A stretch of DNA of 64,000 nt from DATBVX01 sp035263105 (GTDB taxonomy: Bacteria > Pseudomonadota > Gammaproteobacteria > Steroidobacterales > Steroidobacteraceae): positions 114,464-178,463 of the forward strand of contig DATFRO010000108.1 in NCBI GenBank assembly GCA_035263105.1, written 5' to 3'. The position numbers and the translations under genes are program-made. The number at the start of each line of letters is the position of its first letter. Position 1 is the first letter of the stretch. Shown here piece after piece: positions 33,411 through 41,341 of this stretch. Below the pieces are notes generated by a model. The model had not been told where the DNA came from and searched no databases. It was given only the letters and a program-made list of their open reading frames with translations.

Positions 33411-34133
33411 ATGCAGCTGCGAATTGGTGCGCGCGTTTTCCAGGCGCAATTGCTGCCGACTGTCCTGGTGCTGCTGCTGCTCGCGGTACTTCTTACACTC
33501 GGGTTCTGGCAACTGAGCCGCATGCGCGAGAAGCAGGCGCTGTTCGCCGAATTTGCTGCCGGCACGCACTCGACGGTCGATCTCGTATCGTTGCGACCCG
33601 ACACGAGCGCGCGCTATCAACATGCGAGCGTGAGCGGCCGCTACGACAGCGAGCACCAGGTCCTGCTCGACAACATGACGCACGCGGGCCGGGTCGGCTA
33701 CCGCGTGTTGACCCCGCTCACCTTCGGCGCGGATCGCACGGTGCTCGTCGACAGAGGATGGATTCCAATGGGGCCGAGCCGCGCGCTGCTTCCGGACGTC
33801 AAGGTGAGCGCTGAGGAGCGCAAGCTCTCCGGACGGCTGGATGAGTTGCCGCGCGCCGGCATTCACCTGGCCGCGACTGCGGCACCAAACACGCCCTGGC
33901 CGCAGGTGCTGAGCTATCCGACGCTGAAAGAAGTGCAGGCGGTGCTGCCGCGCGACCTGTTTCCTTACATCCTGTTGCTCGATGCGGATCAACCCGAGGG
34001 CTACTTGCGCGAGTGGCAACCCGCGACGTTTCCGCCGAGCCGTCACCTGGGGTACGCGGTGACCTGGTTCGCGCTCGCCGCTACGCTGCTCGTGAGCTAC
34101 GTAGCGACACACTTGCGCCGCGAGGCTGCGTGA
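33411..34133 (+). CDS. SURF1 family cytochrome oxidase assembly protein
   Basis: The product is 240 aa with the SURF1 topology: one transmembrane helix at about 14-34, a large periplasmic domain, and a C-terminal helix (LGYAVTWFALAATLLVSYVATHL). Family motifs are FWQLSRMREKQ, VSGRYD, VLVDRGWIP and HLGYAVTWFALA. SURF1 is implicated in haem a delivery to CoxA. The stop overlaps the next start (tgatg). Confidence 0.93.
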   Translation: MQLRIGARVFQAQLLPTVLVLLLLAVLLTLGFWQLSRMREKQALFAEFAAGTHSTVDLVSLRPDTSARYQHASVSGRYDSEHQVLLDNMTHAGRVGYRVLTPLTFGADRTVLVDRGWIPMGPSRALLPDVKVSAEERKLSGRLDELPRAGIHLAATAAPNTPWPQVLSYPTLKEVQAVLPRDLFPYILLLDADQPEGYLREWQPATFPPSRHLGYAVTWFALAATLLVSYVATHLRREAA

Positions 34134-34723
34134 TGCCAGAGATCTCGAAGTCCGCACAACGCCGCACACTCCTGATCATCGGGCTGATGTTCGTGCTGCC
34201 CGTGGCGCTCTCCTTCTATCTCTACTACAAGGGCTGGAGGCCGACCGGCACCGCGAATCACGGCGAGCTGATCACGCCGCCGCGAGCTTTGCCGGCGATC
34301 GCCTTGCGCGACTCGAACGGCAACGCCGTCGAGCAGCCGTTCGAGGGTGCGTGGACGCTGATCTACGTTGGGCCCGGGAACTGCGACGCGAGTTGCCGGC
34401 AGGCGCTTTACGTCATGCGGCAGGTGCGGCTCGCCTTGAATCGCGACAGCGAGCGCGTGCGCCGCGTGTTCCTCTACCAGGGTGACTGCTGCGACGAGGC
34501 GTATTTCGCCGCCGAGCAACAGGGTCTCACCCGCATCGACGTCGACTCCGCGGATGGAAAGCTCGTGCAGGTGTTTCCTGCACCCGTGCCACCCGGCGAG
34601 TCGGGCCGCATCTGGCTGGCCGATCCGCACGGCAACCTGATGATGAGCTACCCGCCGGGTGCGGACCCCAAGGGATTGCTCGAAGACCTCAAGCGACTGC
34701 TCAGGCTGTCGCACATCGGGTAG
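34133..34723 (+). CDS. SCO-like, membrane-anchored thioredoxin-fold protein of the cox operon
   Basis: The product is 196 aa from the ATG at 34133, sharing bases with the SURF1 stop. A single N-terminal helix (LLIIGLMFVLPVALSFYLYY) is followed by a periplasmic thioredoxin-like domain. CDASC (Cys84, Cys88) occupies the position of the CxxxC copper site of SCO1/SenC, and a later DPHGN may give the histidine ligand. The upstream extension is not SCO-like and is excluded. Such proteins sit between SURF1 and ctaA in many gammaproteobacteria and probably serve CuA maturation. Similarity to true SCO1 is limited, hence the generic call. Confidence 0.8.
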   Translation: MPEISKSAQRRTLLIIGLMFVLPVALSFYLYYKGWRPTGTANHGELITPPRALPAIALRDSNGNAVEQPFEGAWTLIYVGPGNCDASCRQALYVMRQVRLALNRDSERVRRVFLYQGDCCDEAYFAAEQQGLTRIDVDSADGKLVQVFPAPVPPGESGRIWLADPHGNLMMSYPPGADPKGLLEDLKRLLRLSHIG

Positions 34724-34727
34724 ATCG

Positions 34728-35753
34728 ATGACGCGCCTCAGTGTCTTCCGGGTACTCGCCATCAGCGCGTTCGCGCTCTGCTTCATCGTCGTCGTATTGG
34801 GCGCCTACGTGCGGCTCAACGCCGCCGGGCTCGGCTGCCCGGACTGGCCGACCTGCTATGGTCATCTCACCGCAGCGGGCGCGCTCGAGAACTCCGCCGA
34901 GATCAATGCAACGCACCCGGACCGGCCGGTCGACTACGGCAAGGCGGTGCGCGAGATGGTGCATCGCTACGCCGCCGGCACGCTCGGCCTGCTGATCGTG
35001 GTCATGGCGGCCCTCGCGATCCTCAATCGCAGCGAGCCGCGACAACCCGTGCTCTTGCCTCTCGTCCTCCTGGGCGTCGTCGTGGTGCAAGGGGCGCTCG
35101 GCATGCTCACAGTCACCTGGCTCCTCAAGCCGCTGATCGTGACGCTCCATCTCCTCGGCGGGATGACCACGCTCGCGTTGTTGTGGTGGCTGGTCCTGCG
35201 GCCGGAGCATCGCGAACTGCATCGCGACGAGTTGCCCCTGCGGCGCCTCGCGATAGTGGCTCTCGTGATCCTCGGCATCCAGATTGCGCTCGGGGGCTGG
35301 ACCAGCAGCAACTACGCCGCGGTCGCCTGTCCGGACTTTCCCACCTGCCAGGGGAGCTTCCTGCCGCACACGGATTTCAAGGATGCCTTCGTGCTCTGGC
35401 GCGGGCTCGGCATCGACTACGAGGGCGGGGTGCTCGATCATCCGGCGCGCGTCGCGATTCACGTGGTGCACCGGATCGGCGCGCTCCTCACGGCGATCGT
35501 TTTCATCCTGCTTGCCGGCCTCTGCGTGGCACGCGGGCGCAGTCCACGCGTTCGCCGTGCAGGCATGGGCGCCGCGGCGATGTTGGCACTGCAGCTGGTC
35601 ATCGGCGTCGGGATGGTCTGGAAGGGTTTTCCACTGCCCCTGGCAACGGCGCACAATGCCGGCGCTGCACTTCTGCTGCTCAGCGCGGTTGGATTGATTC
35701 GAGCCTTGACACCCTTGAGCGCGACCTGGTTTGCCGGCGAGAGAAGGACATGA
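34728..35753 (+). CDS. ctaA: haem A synthase (CtaA/Cox15)
   Basis: A 341-aa protein with eight predicted transmembrane helices. Both extracytoplasmic cysteine-pair loops are present, CPDWPTC (with GLG before it) and CPDFPTC. The helix-borne histidines include VHRYAAG, LHLLGG and HVVHRIGA. It oxidises haem o to haem a. The ATG at 34728 lies 4 bp after the SCO-like gene. The stop codon overlaps the ctaB start as ATGA, so translation is coupled with the previous enzyme of the pathway. Confidence 0.95.
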   Translation: MTRLSVFRVLAISAFALCFIVVVLGAYVRLNAAGLGCPDWPTCYGHLTAAGALENSAEINATHPDRPVDYGKAVREMVHRYAAGTLGLLIVVMAALAILNRSEPRQPVLLPLVLLGVVVVQGALGMLTVTWLLKPLIVTLHLLGGMTTLALLWWLVLRPEHRELHRDELPLRRLAIVALVILGIQIALGGWTSSNYAAVACPDFPTCQGSFLPHTDFKDAFVLWRGLGIDYEGGVLDHPARVAIHVVHRIGALLTAIVFILLAGLCVARGRSPRVRRAGMGAAAMLALQLVIGVGMVWKGFPLPLATAHNAGAALLLLSAVGLIRALTPLSATWFAGERRT

Positions 35754-37618
35754 GGGAAGGCTTCAGGCATCAGGCCACTGGCCTCAAGGCCGCTGACCTG
35801 CAGGCGCCACCAGAGGCACCGGCGGCGCAATCCCCGCCCGCCGCCGCGCCCCGCGCAATCCCGAGCCGGCTGCACGACTATTTCGAGCTCACGAAACCGA
35901 AGGTCGTCGCGCTCATCGTCTTCACCGCCGTCGTCGGGATGCTTCTCGCAACGCCGGGTGTGCCGCCGCTACCCGAGGCCGCCTACGCGATTCTCGGCAT
36001 CTGGCTCGCCGCCGCCTCTGCGGCCGCGATCAATCATGTCCTCGACCGGCGCATCGACGCCGAGATGGCGCGTACGCGGCGGCGCCCGATACCGACCGGA
36101 CATGTGAGCGAAGTGGGGGCGCTGCTCTTCGCGTTCACGCTCGGACTCGCGTCGATGCTGATCCTGGCGCTGCTCGTCAACCCGCTGACCGCCATGCTCA
36201 CCTTCGCCTCGCTGATCGGCTACTCGGTGATCTATACCTTGTGGCTCAAGCGCGCGACGCCGCAGAACATCGTGATCGGCGGCGCCGCCGGCGCTGCACC
36301 GCCGGTGCTCGGCTGGACCGCGATCACCAACTCCGTCGATCCCAACGCACTGCTGCTGTTCCTGATCATCTTCACCTGGACACCGCCGCATTTCTGGGCG
36401 CTCGCCATCGCGCGGCGCGACGACTACGCGAAGGTGGGGCTGCCGATGCTGCCCGTGACGCACGGCATCGAGTTCACGCGTCTGCACATTCTTCTATATA
36501 CGATCCTGCTGGTCGTCGTGACGCTGCTGCCGTACCTGACGGGCATGAGCGGCCTCGTGTACCTGGTCGGGACGATCATTCTCGATGCCATGTTCCTGCG
36601 GCACGCACTGGTGCTGATGCGTGGCACGGGACTTCCGATCCGCACCTTCCGCTTCTCGATCAACTACCTGATGTGGCTGTTCGCCCTGCTCCTGGTCGAC
36701 CATTACTTCATCGCCAGCGCGCACGCCGAGGGCGCAGACGAGCCCACGATCATCAACAGCCATGCACTGGCGACGCTCGGCGTGCCGGGCGATCCGGACT
36801 TCCTCGCCCCGGACGGTGGCGACGTCTGGGTGACCAACGACAACCGCGATCGCATCGAGAAGCTGCGCATCGGTGAGACCAAGCCGATTGCCACGGTGTC
36901 GGTGCAGGGGCCGTGTGGCGCTCTGACGGTCGCGTTCGAATCCGTATGGGTCGCGAGCTGCCCTCAAGGCGCGCTGCTGCGTGTCGATCCGGAGCGCGGT
37001 GAGATCCTGAGCACGATCCGCACCGGGCTCGCCGATCCGTTCGGCGAGCTGAGCGTCGCGGCGGGCGCGGATTCGATCTGGTTGCTCACCGACGACCAGG
37101 GTGTCCTGTCGCGCATCGACGCGCGCAGCAACCAGGTCGTCGCCACCGTGAGCGTGAAGCCGCGCTCCTTCGCGGCCGCGTTCGGCTTCGACGCGGTGTG
37201 GATCACGAATACCGGCGGCAGCGATGCGGGTTCGGTGCAGCGAATCGATCCGGCAACCAACTCCGTCGTGGCCACGATTCCCGTAGGTCCGACGCCGCGC
37301 TTCCTCACGGTCGGCGAGGGCGCTGTGTGGACGCTCAACCAGGGCGACGGCACGGTCACGCGCATCGATCCCGAAACGAACACCGTGGTCGCCTCCATTC
37401 CGGTCGGCGTCGCCGGCCCGGGCGGAGATATCGCCGCGGGCGCCGGCCGGGTCTGGGTGCGCGCGGAGAAAGTGCTGCTCTCCGCGATCGATCCGGCGAC
37501 CAACGCAGTCGTCGCTCGCTTCGGTCCGCCCGCCGGCAGCGGCGGCGTGCGTGTCGCGGGTGAGACGGTCTGGGTATCAGCCCACGACATCGAGACGGTC
37601 TGGGCGATCAAGCCCTGA
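35750..37618 (+). CDS. ctaB: haem O synthase (CtaB) fused to a C-terminal seven-bladed beta-propeller
   Basis: One uninterrupted 622-codon frame. Residues 1-45 are a Pro/Ala-rich tail. Residues about 46-320 are a complete protohaem IX farnesyltransferase: ELTKPKVVALIVFTAVVG, NHVLDRRIDAEMARTRRRP, YTLWLKRATPQNIVIGG, FTWTPPHFWALA, ending WLFALLLVDHYF. The frame then continues through IASAHAEGADEP into seven YVTN/NHL-like blades (GDVWVTN, ESVWVAS, DSIWLLT, DAVWITN, GAVWTLN, GRVWVRA, ETVWVSA; several followed by RIDPxTNxVVATI). CtaB family proteins normally stop at about 300 aa. The C-terminus of CtaB faces the periplasm, so the propeller should be periplasmic. The start is fixed by ATGA overlap with ctaA and a gagaagg ribosome site. 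The propeller's role is unknown. Confidence 0.9.
   Translation: MREGFRHQATGLKAADLQAPPEAPAAQSPPAAAPRAIPSRLHDYFELTKPKVVALIVFTAVVGMLLATPGVPPLPEAAYAILGIWLAAASAAAINHVLDRRIDAEMARTRRRPIPTGHVSEVGALLFAFTLGLASMLILALLVNPLTAMLTFASLIGYSVIYTLWLKRATPQNIVIGGAAGAAPPVLGWTAITNSVDPNALLLFLIIFTWTPPHFWALAIARRDDYAKVGLPMLPVTHGIEFTRLHILLYTILLVVVTLLPYLTGMSGLVYLVGTIILDAMFLRHALVLMRGTGLPIRTFRFSINYLMWLFALLLVDHYFIASAHAEGADEPTIINSHALATLGVPGDPDFLAPDGGDVWVTNDNRDRIEKLRIGETKPIATVSVQGPCGALTVAFESVWVASCPQGALLRVDPERGEILSTIRTGLADPFGELSVAAGADSIWLLTDDQGVLSRIDARSNQVVATVSVKPRSFAAAFGFDAVWITNTGGSDAGSVQRIDPATNSVVATIPVGPTPRFLTVGEGAVWTLNQGDGTVTRIDPETNTVVASIPVGVAGPGGDIAAGAGRVWVRAEKVLLSAIDPATNAVVARFGPPAGSGGVRVAGETVWVSAHDIETVWAIKP
35758..35803. 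repeat. possible diverged copy of the GC-rich element in the ctaB 5' end
   Basis: The first 50 bases of ctaB contain caggcatcaggcc, actggcctcaaggcc and ctgcaggc, resembling the ggcctcaggc element at spoT/ridA and bioC/bioD but clearly diverged. It would encode part of the atypical N-terminal tail (FRHQATGLKAAD), which parallels what copy 2 encodes in the same frame (PQASGLRLR). Confidence 0.35.
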
Positions 37619-37622
37619 CGCC

Positions 37623-37643
37623 TTAAGAATCGTTAATTCTTAA
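37623..37643. promoter_or_regulatory. AT-rich dyad after ctaB
   Basis: Perfect inverted repeat TTAAGAAT / ATTCTTAA with a 5-nt centre (CGTTA), 5 bp past the ctaB stop and 96 bp upstream of the next ATG. It stands out in GC-rich DNA. It could be an operator for the hydrolase gene or a transcription-end hairpin without T-run; the remaining 95 bp hold nothing else recognisable. Confidence 0.4.
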
Positions 37644-37738
37644 ACTCGCTCGTTGCTGGCCGGCAGCGCGCAGAATCTCTCGCTCGATCGCCTGCTCTGC
37701 GCGTCACCCGCATTTCCTCAGGAACGAGGTCAACAAAC

Positions 37739-38596
37739 ATGGTTGCAATTCGGCATGCGATTGCAGGCATCGCCCTGAGCGTGGTGTGCGCGGCTCACGC
37801 CGCCGAGTGCACGCCGGCAAAACCCGCGACGGTGATCGTGCAGAGCGGGCAGCTCAAGCTGCACGCGCTGCTCTATTGCCCCGAAGGCCACGGACCATTC
37901 CCCGCCTTGCTGTTCAACCATGGATCCGGCCGTTCGGACGCCAGTCTCAATCACCGGCATCCTGAGCTGCTCGGACCGGTCTTCGCAGGGCACGGATACG
38001 TTTTCCTCTATCTCTACCGGCGTGGCGACGGCCTCTCGGCGGGCCAGGGCGTTCCGGCCGGCGATCTCATGGACCAGGCCGCCGCGTCAGGCGGCCAGGA
38101 TGTGCGCAACCAGGTTCAATTGAAGCTGCTGCAAGGCGATGAGGTGGATGATGCCGCGGCAGGGCTCGCATACCTGCGCTCGCGTCCCGAGGTCGACACG
38201 AGTCGCGTCGGTGTCGTTGGGCATTCGTTCGGCGGATCCGTGACGATTCTCCTCGCCGAGCGGGATCCTGCGATACGCGCGATCGTCACGTTCGCTGCAG
38301 TGGGTTATAGCTGGGATCGCTCGCCGCCGCTGCGCGCGCGACTCATCACCGCAGTCGACAGGATGTCCGCAGTGCCGTTCTTCATCCACGCCGAGAACGA
38401 CTTCTCGATCGGCCCGGGGAAGGAGCTGTCGGCCGAGCTGACCCGGCGCGGAAAGCCGAATCGCGTCAAGATCTACCCGCCCTTTGGAAGCACTCCCGAT
38501 GAAGGCCACGACTTCGTTCACCTGGGAATTTCGACCTGGGAGCCGGATGTGTTCGCGTTCTTGAGCCAATACCTCAAGGGCTCGGCCGACAAGTGA
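37739..38596 (+). CDS. secreted alpha/beta hydrolase, dienelactone-hydrolase-like
   Basis: The product is 285 aa with a signal peptide ending AAHAAEC. The nucleophile elbow GHSFGG places Ser163; the oxyanion region is LLFNHGSGRS; the acid/His part is FFIHAENDFSIGPG and DEGHDFVHLG. This fits the dienelactone hydrolase/prolyl-oligopeptidase-like superfamily, exported to the periplasm. Substrate unknown. It appears monocistronic and converges on the next gene. Confidence 0.8.
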   Translation: MVAIRHAIAGIALSVVCAAHAAECTPAKPATVIVQSGQLKLHALLYCPEGHGPFPALLFNHGSGRSDASLNHRHPELLGPVFAGHGYVFLYLYRRGDGLSAGQGVPAGDLMDQAAASGGQDVRNQVQLKLLQGDEVDDAAAGLAYLRSRPEVDTSRVGVVGHSFGGSVTILLAERDPAIRAIVTFAAVGYSWDRSPPLRARLITAVDRMSAVPFFIHAENDFSIGPGKELSAELTRRGKPNRVKIYPPFGSTPDEGHDFVHLGISTWEPDVFAFLSQYLKGSADK

Positions 38597-38649
38597 CAGG
38601 GTGGAGATTCGCGCTAGCGCTGGCGACATGATGGCGCAAGCAGAAGCGG

Positions 38650-39162
38650 CTACGTGCGCTTGAGTTGATAGCGCGCGAACTCGCGCCAGCTGCCGTCCGG
38701 TGCGCGCACCGAATCGATGACTTCGAGCACGCCCGGCTGCACCAGCCGGTAGCTCGAGCGCCCGCGCGGCTGCTCGTCGTGCCAGATCGCGAGCAGCGTC
38801 GCGCCGAAAACCTGCACATCGAGCGCGTACACGGTGCCCTGCGAATCGAACCAGCTGCCGCGAATCTGCCCGCCGCCCGCGGGCCAGTAGAGCGCGAGTC
38901 CTTCGAACTTTTCGCGCGTCTCGACCGGACCGATCTGGTTCAAAAGACTCACTTTCACGAACCGCTCGCCGAGCGCGCGCTCGAACCGCAGCGTCAGGTC
39001 CGCGGCCACGCCGCTGTTGGTGCCGGAGCCCTGCCAGGTCCCGATCCAGCGGTCGAGCGGCAGTGTCGGCGCCGGTTCGGCGGCATCCAGCACGGCCAGA
39101 TGCGCGAATGACCCGAGAGCGAACGCGGCGCCGAGCAGCGCAGAAACCAGGCGGTGAGTCAT
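38650..39162 (-). CDS. small secreted protein of unknown function
   Basis: The product is 170 aa with a clear N-terminal signal peptide (ALLGAAFALGSFAHLAVLDAAEP). The mature part has LDRWIGTWQGSGTNSG near its start and alternating strand-like segments (LTLRFERALGERFVKVSL, ALDVQVFGATLLAIWHD). It suggests a small beta-barrel of the lipocalin/DUF1579 kind, but no family is firmly recognised. Convergent with the hydrolase gene and divergent from the TPR gene. The 225-bp divergent spacer contains a 9-bp inverted pair (atcctgaat at 39172, attcaggat at 39243). Confidence 0.65.
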   Translation of the reverse strand: MTHRLVSALLGAAFALGSFAHLAVLDAAEPAPTLPLDRWIGTWQGSGTNSGVAADLTLRFERALGERFVKVSLLNQIGPVETREKFEGLALYWPAGGGQIRGSWFDSQGTVYALDVQVFGATLLAIWHDEQPRGRSSYRLVQPGVLEVIDSVRAPDGSWREFARYQLKRT

Positions 39163-39387
39163 GGTGTTTCCATCCTGAATGTTGCGGGAAGTTTACGCTG
39201 CCGGCGCCCCGCCACCCGCCCGAGCCGATCGGCCGCCGCCCTATTCAGGATTGCCCCGAACGCCGCCATGAATCAGACTGCGCGTCGCCGGACGCCGGGC
39301 ATCGCTGTGCGCCGCGCAACTTTCCGGCGTGACGCGCATCGAAGTTCCGGCTCGATCCGAGCCAGGCTCACTTGCGGGAGATCTCAC

Positions 39388-40092
39388 ATGACCGTCGTCA
39401 GGAAGCTCGCGTTGCTGGTTGCACTGGGAGCGTGTGCCGCGCTGCCCGACTCGGCAGCACAGGCGGCTGGTACCGGACCGGCGGCGATGCCGGCGCCCCG
39501 GACGGCACCGGATCGGCAGATCACGCCGGAACAACAGGCCACCACGGCGTACAACGCCGGGGTCAAGCAGATCGAGAAGGCCGCCGACTACGAGGCGGAT
39601 GCGGCGAAGGCCTCGAGCCCCGAGAAGCGCGACAAGGCAATGAAGAAGGCCGGCGCCGCCTATGAAAAAGCGCTCGACAGCTTCCACGATGCCACTTCCC
39701 TCAATCCATCGATGTACCAGGCGTGGAACTACACCGGTTTCGCGCTGCGGCACCTGGGGCGCTACGACACGGCGCTCGAGTCGTATGCGCAGGCGCTGCG
39801 CCTCAAGCCCGGGTTCGTGGAAGCGATCGAATACCGCGGTGAAGCCTACCTCGGCCTGAATCGTCTCGACGACGCACGTGGGGCGTACATGGAACTGTTC
39901 TCCGCTTCGCGCAAGCATGCCGATCAGCTGCTAGCCGCGATGCAGAAATTTGTCGACGCGCGCCGCACGGATCCCGCCGGCATGCAGCCGCAGGCGCTCG
40001 ATGAGTTCGCCAAGTGGGTGCAGGAACGGAGCACGATCGCCCAGCAGACGGCCTCGCTCGACACGAGCACGGCTTCCACCAGCTGGCACTGA
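39388..40092 (+). CDS. exported tetratricopeptide-repeat protein
   Basis: The product is 234 aa from the ATG at 39388, opening a signal peptide (MTVVRKLALLVALGACAAL, cleavage near AQA). The body is helical. It has a Lys/Ala/Glu-rich helical stretch (AADYEADAAKASSPEKRDKAMKKAG) and two to three TPRs (YQAWNYTGFALRHLGRYDTALESYAQALRLKPG and its neighbour). TPRs mediate protein-protein contacts. The next gene, a di-haem peroxidase, starts within or immediately after it, suggesting coupled expression. The specific partner is unknown. Confidence 0.8.
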   Translation: MTVVRKLALLVALGACAALPDSAAQAAGTGPAAMPAPRTAPDRQITPEQQATTAYNAGVKQIEKAADYEADAAKASSPEKRDKAMKKAGAAYEKALDSFHDATSLNPSMYQAWNYTGFALRHLGRYDTALESYAQALRLKPGFVEAIEYRGEAYLGLNRLDDARGAYMELFSASRKHADQLLAAMQKFVDARRTDPAGMQPQALDEFAKWVQERSTIAQQTASLDTSTASTSWH

Positions 40093-40157
40093 TTCTCTTT
40101 CGCCGTACGCGGCGTCGCTGGCCGCAACGCCCGGCCACATCGTCGCGCCGGTGGCGC

Positions 40158-41297
40158 GTGTGCGCCGGCGCGCTGACGCTGCTGCTGTGTGAGCTCGCGC
40201 CGGGACAGCCTTCACCCGTTGCCGCCGACACGGCGGCCGCCACGGGCTTCGAGTGGAGTCTTCCACGCGGCTTTCCACAGCCGTTCGTGCCCGCGGGCAA
40301 CCCGATCACCACCGGCAAGGTCGCGCTCGGACGAGTCCTTTTCTTCGAGCCGCGGCTTTCAATCAACGGTCAGATGTCGTGCTCGACCTGCCATCGCCCC
40401 GAGCTCGCCTTCACCGACGGCAGGCCGCGGGCGGTCGGTGCGACCGGGCAGCAGCATCCTCGCAGCGCCATGAGCCTCGCCAACGTCGCGTACAACGTGG
40501 CATTCACGTGGGCCGATCCGAGCTTCGATTCGCTCGAAGCGCAGGTCCTGCAGCCGATGTACAACGAGCACCCGGTCGAGATGGGATTGACCGGCCGCGA
40601 ATCGTCAGTCATCGCGGCGTTGCGCACGGATCCTCGCTATCCGCCGCTGTTCGCCGGCGCGTTTCCCGGTGATCCCGATCCGATCTCGATCGCCAACGTG
40701 GCGCGCGCGCTCGCCAGCTTCGAGCGCACGCTGATCTCCGGGCGCTCCGCATTCGATCGCTACGTGTTCGATGACGAGCGCTCGGCGCTGGGTGCCGCGG
40801 CGAAGCGCGGGATGGCGTTGTTCTATTCCGCGCGCATCGGCTGCGCGCAGTGTCACTCGGGGATCAATTTCTCCGGCCCGATCCGCATGTCGCGGGTACC
40901 GGCCGCGCAGGCCGAGTACGCGAACACCGGGCTCTACAACGTGGATGGTCGCGGTGCGTATCCGCCGGACGCGCCGGGCATCCGCAGCGTCACCGGCAAG
41001 TCGCAGGACGAAGGGCGGTTTCGCGTGCCGACGCTGCGCAATATCGCCGTGACTGCGCCCTACATGCACGACGGCAGCATCGCGACGCTGCCCGAGGTGA
41101 TCGATCACTATTCCGTCGGCGGACGGCAGGCGCCGCTCGGACCCCACGACGGCAACGCGCTCAAGGACACTCGCATCCGCGCGTTCCAGGTCTCGGAGCA
41201 GGAGAAAGCGGATCTCGTCGCGTTCCTCGAAAGCCTCACGGACGAGGCCTTTCTGCAGGACCCGCGCTATCGCACGAGCCAGCCAGGACCGCGCTGA
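40158..41297 (+). CDS. di-haem cytochrome c peroxidase/MauG-family protein
   Basis: Two haem-binding motifs are present, CSTCH (Cys75-His79 from the GTG at 40158) and CAQCH (Cys229-His233). MauG/CcpA-family segments FFEPRLSINGQMSCSTCH, RSAMSLANVAYN, FRVPTLRNIAVTAPYMHDG and ATLPEVIDHY surround them. The product is periplasmic and reduces H2O2 or performs MauG-like oxidation. The start is uncertain: GTG 40158 gives 379 aa with a short hydrophobic leader, while a GTG at 40014 inside the TPR gene adds 48 aa including an Arg-rich stretch that would make a better signal-peptide n-region. Confidence 0.85.
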   Translation: MCAGALTLLLCELAPGQPSPVAADTAAATGFEWSLPRGFPQPFVPAGNPITTGKVALGRVLFFEPRLSINGQMSCSTCHRPELAFTDGRPRAVGATGQQHPRSAMSLANVAYNVAFTWADPSFDSLEAQVLQPMYNEHPVEMGLTGRESSVIAALRTDPRYPPLFAGAFPGDPDPISIANVARALASFERTLISGRSAFDRYVFDDERSALGAAAKRGMALFYSARIGCAQCHSGINFSGPIRMSRVPAAQAEYANTGLYNVDGRGAYPPDAPGIRSVTGKSQDEGRFRVPTLRNIAVTAPYMHDGSIATLPEVIDHYSVGGRQAPLGPHDGNALKDTRIRAFQVSEQEKADLVAFLESLTDEAFLQDPRYRTSQPGPR

Positions 41298-41305
41298 GAG
41301 AGTCG

Positions 41306-41333
41306 GGGCCGCGGCGCTTGCGCACCGCGGCCC
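41306..41333. terminator. GC-rich hairpin between convergent genes
   Basis: Perfect 9-bp stem gggccgcgg / ccgcggccc with a 10-nt loop in the 44 bp separating the peroxidase stop from the DUF4382 gene stop. No T-run follows on either side; likely a bidirectional transcription block. Confidence 0.55.
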
Positions 41334-41341
41334 ACTTCACT

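Noticed and set aside
35183..35749. In-frame upstream extension of ctaB into ctaA
   Set aside because: It runs inside the ctaA coding sequence in another frame and encodes an Arg-rich, non-homologous stretch; the ATG at 35750 with its ribosome site and ATGA overlap is the right start.
38597..38649. gcgctagcgc palindrome between the convergent hydrolase and secreted-protein genes
   Set aside because: A 10-bp palindrome is frequent in such GC-rich DNA, and there is no T-run or longer stem to call a terminator.
40014..40157. GTG at 40014 as the start of the di-haem peroxidase
   Set aside because: Not fully excluded, but it lies deep in the TPR gene; the start is reported as uncertain with 40158 as the shorter option.
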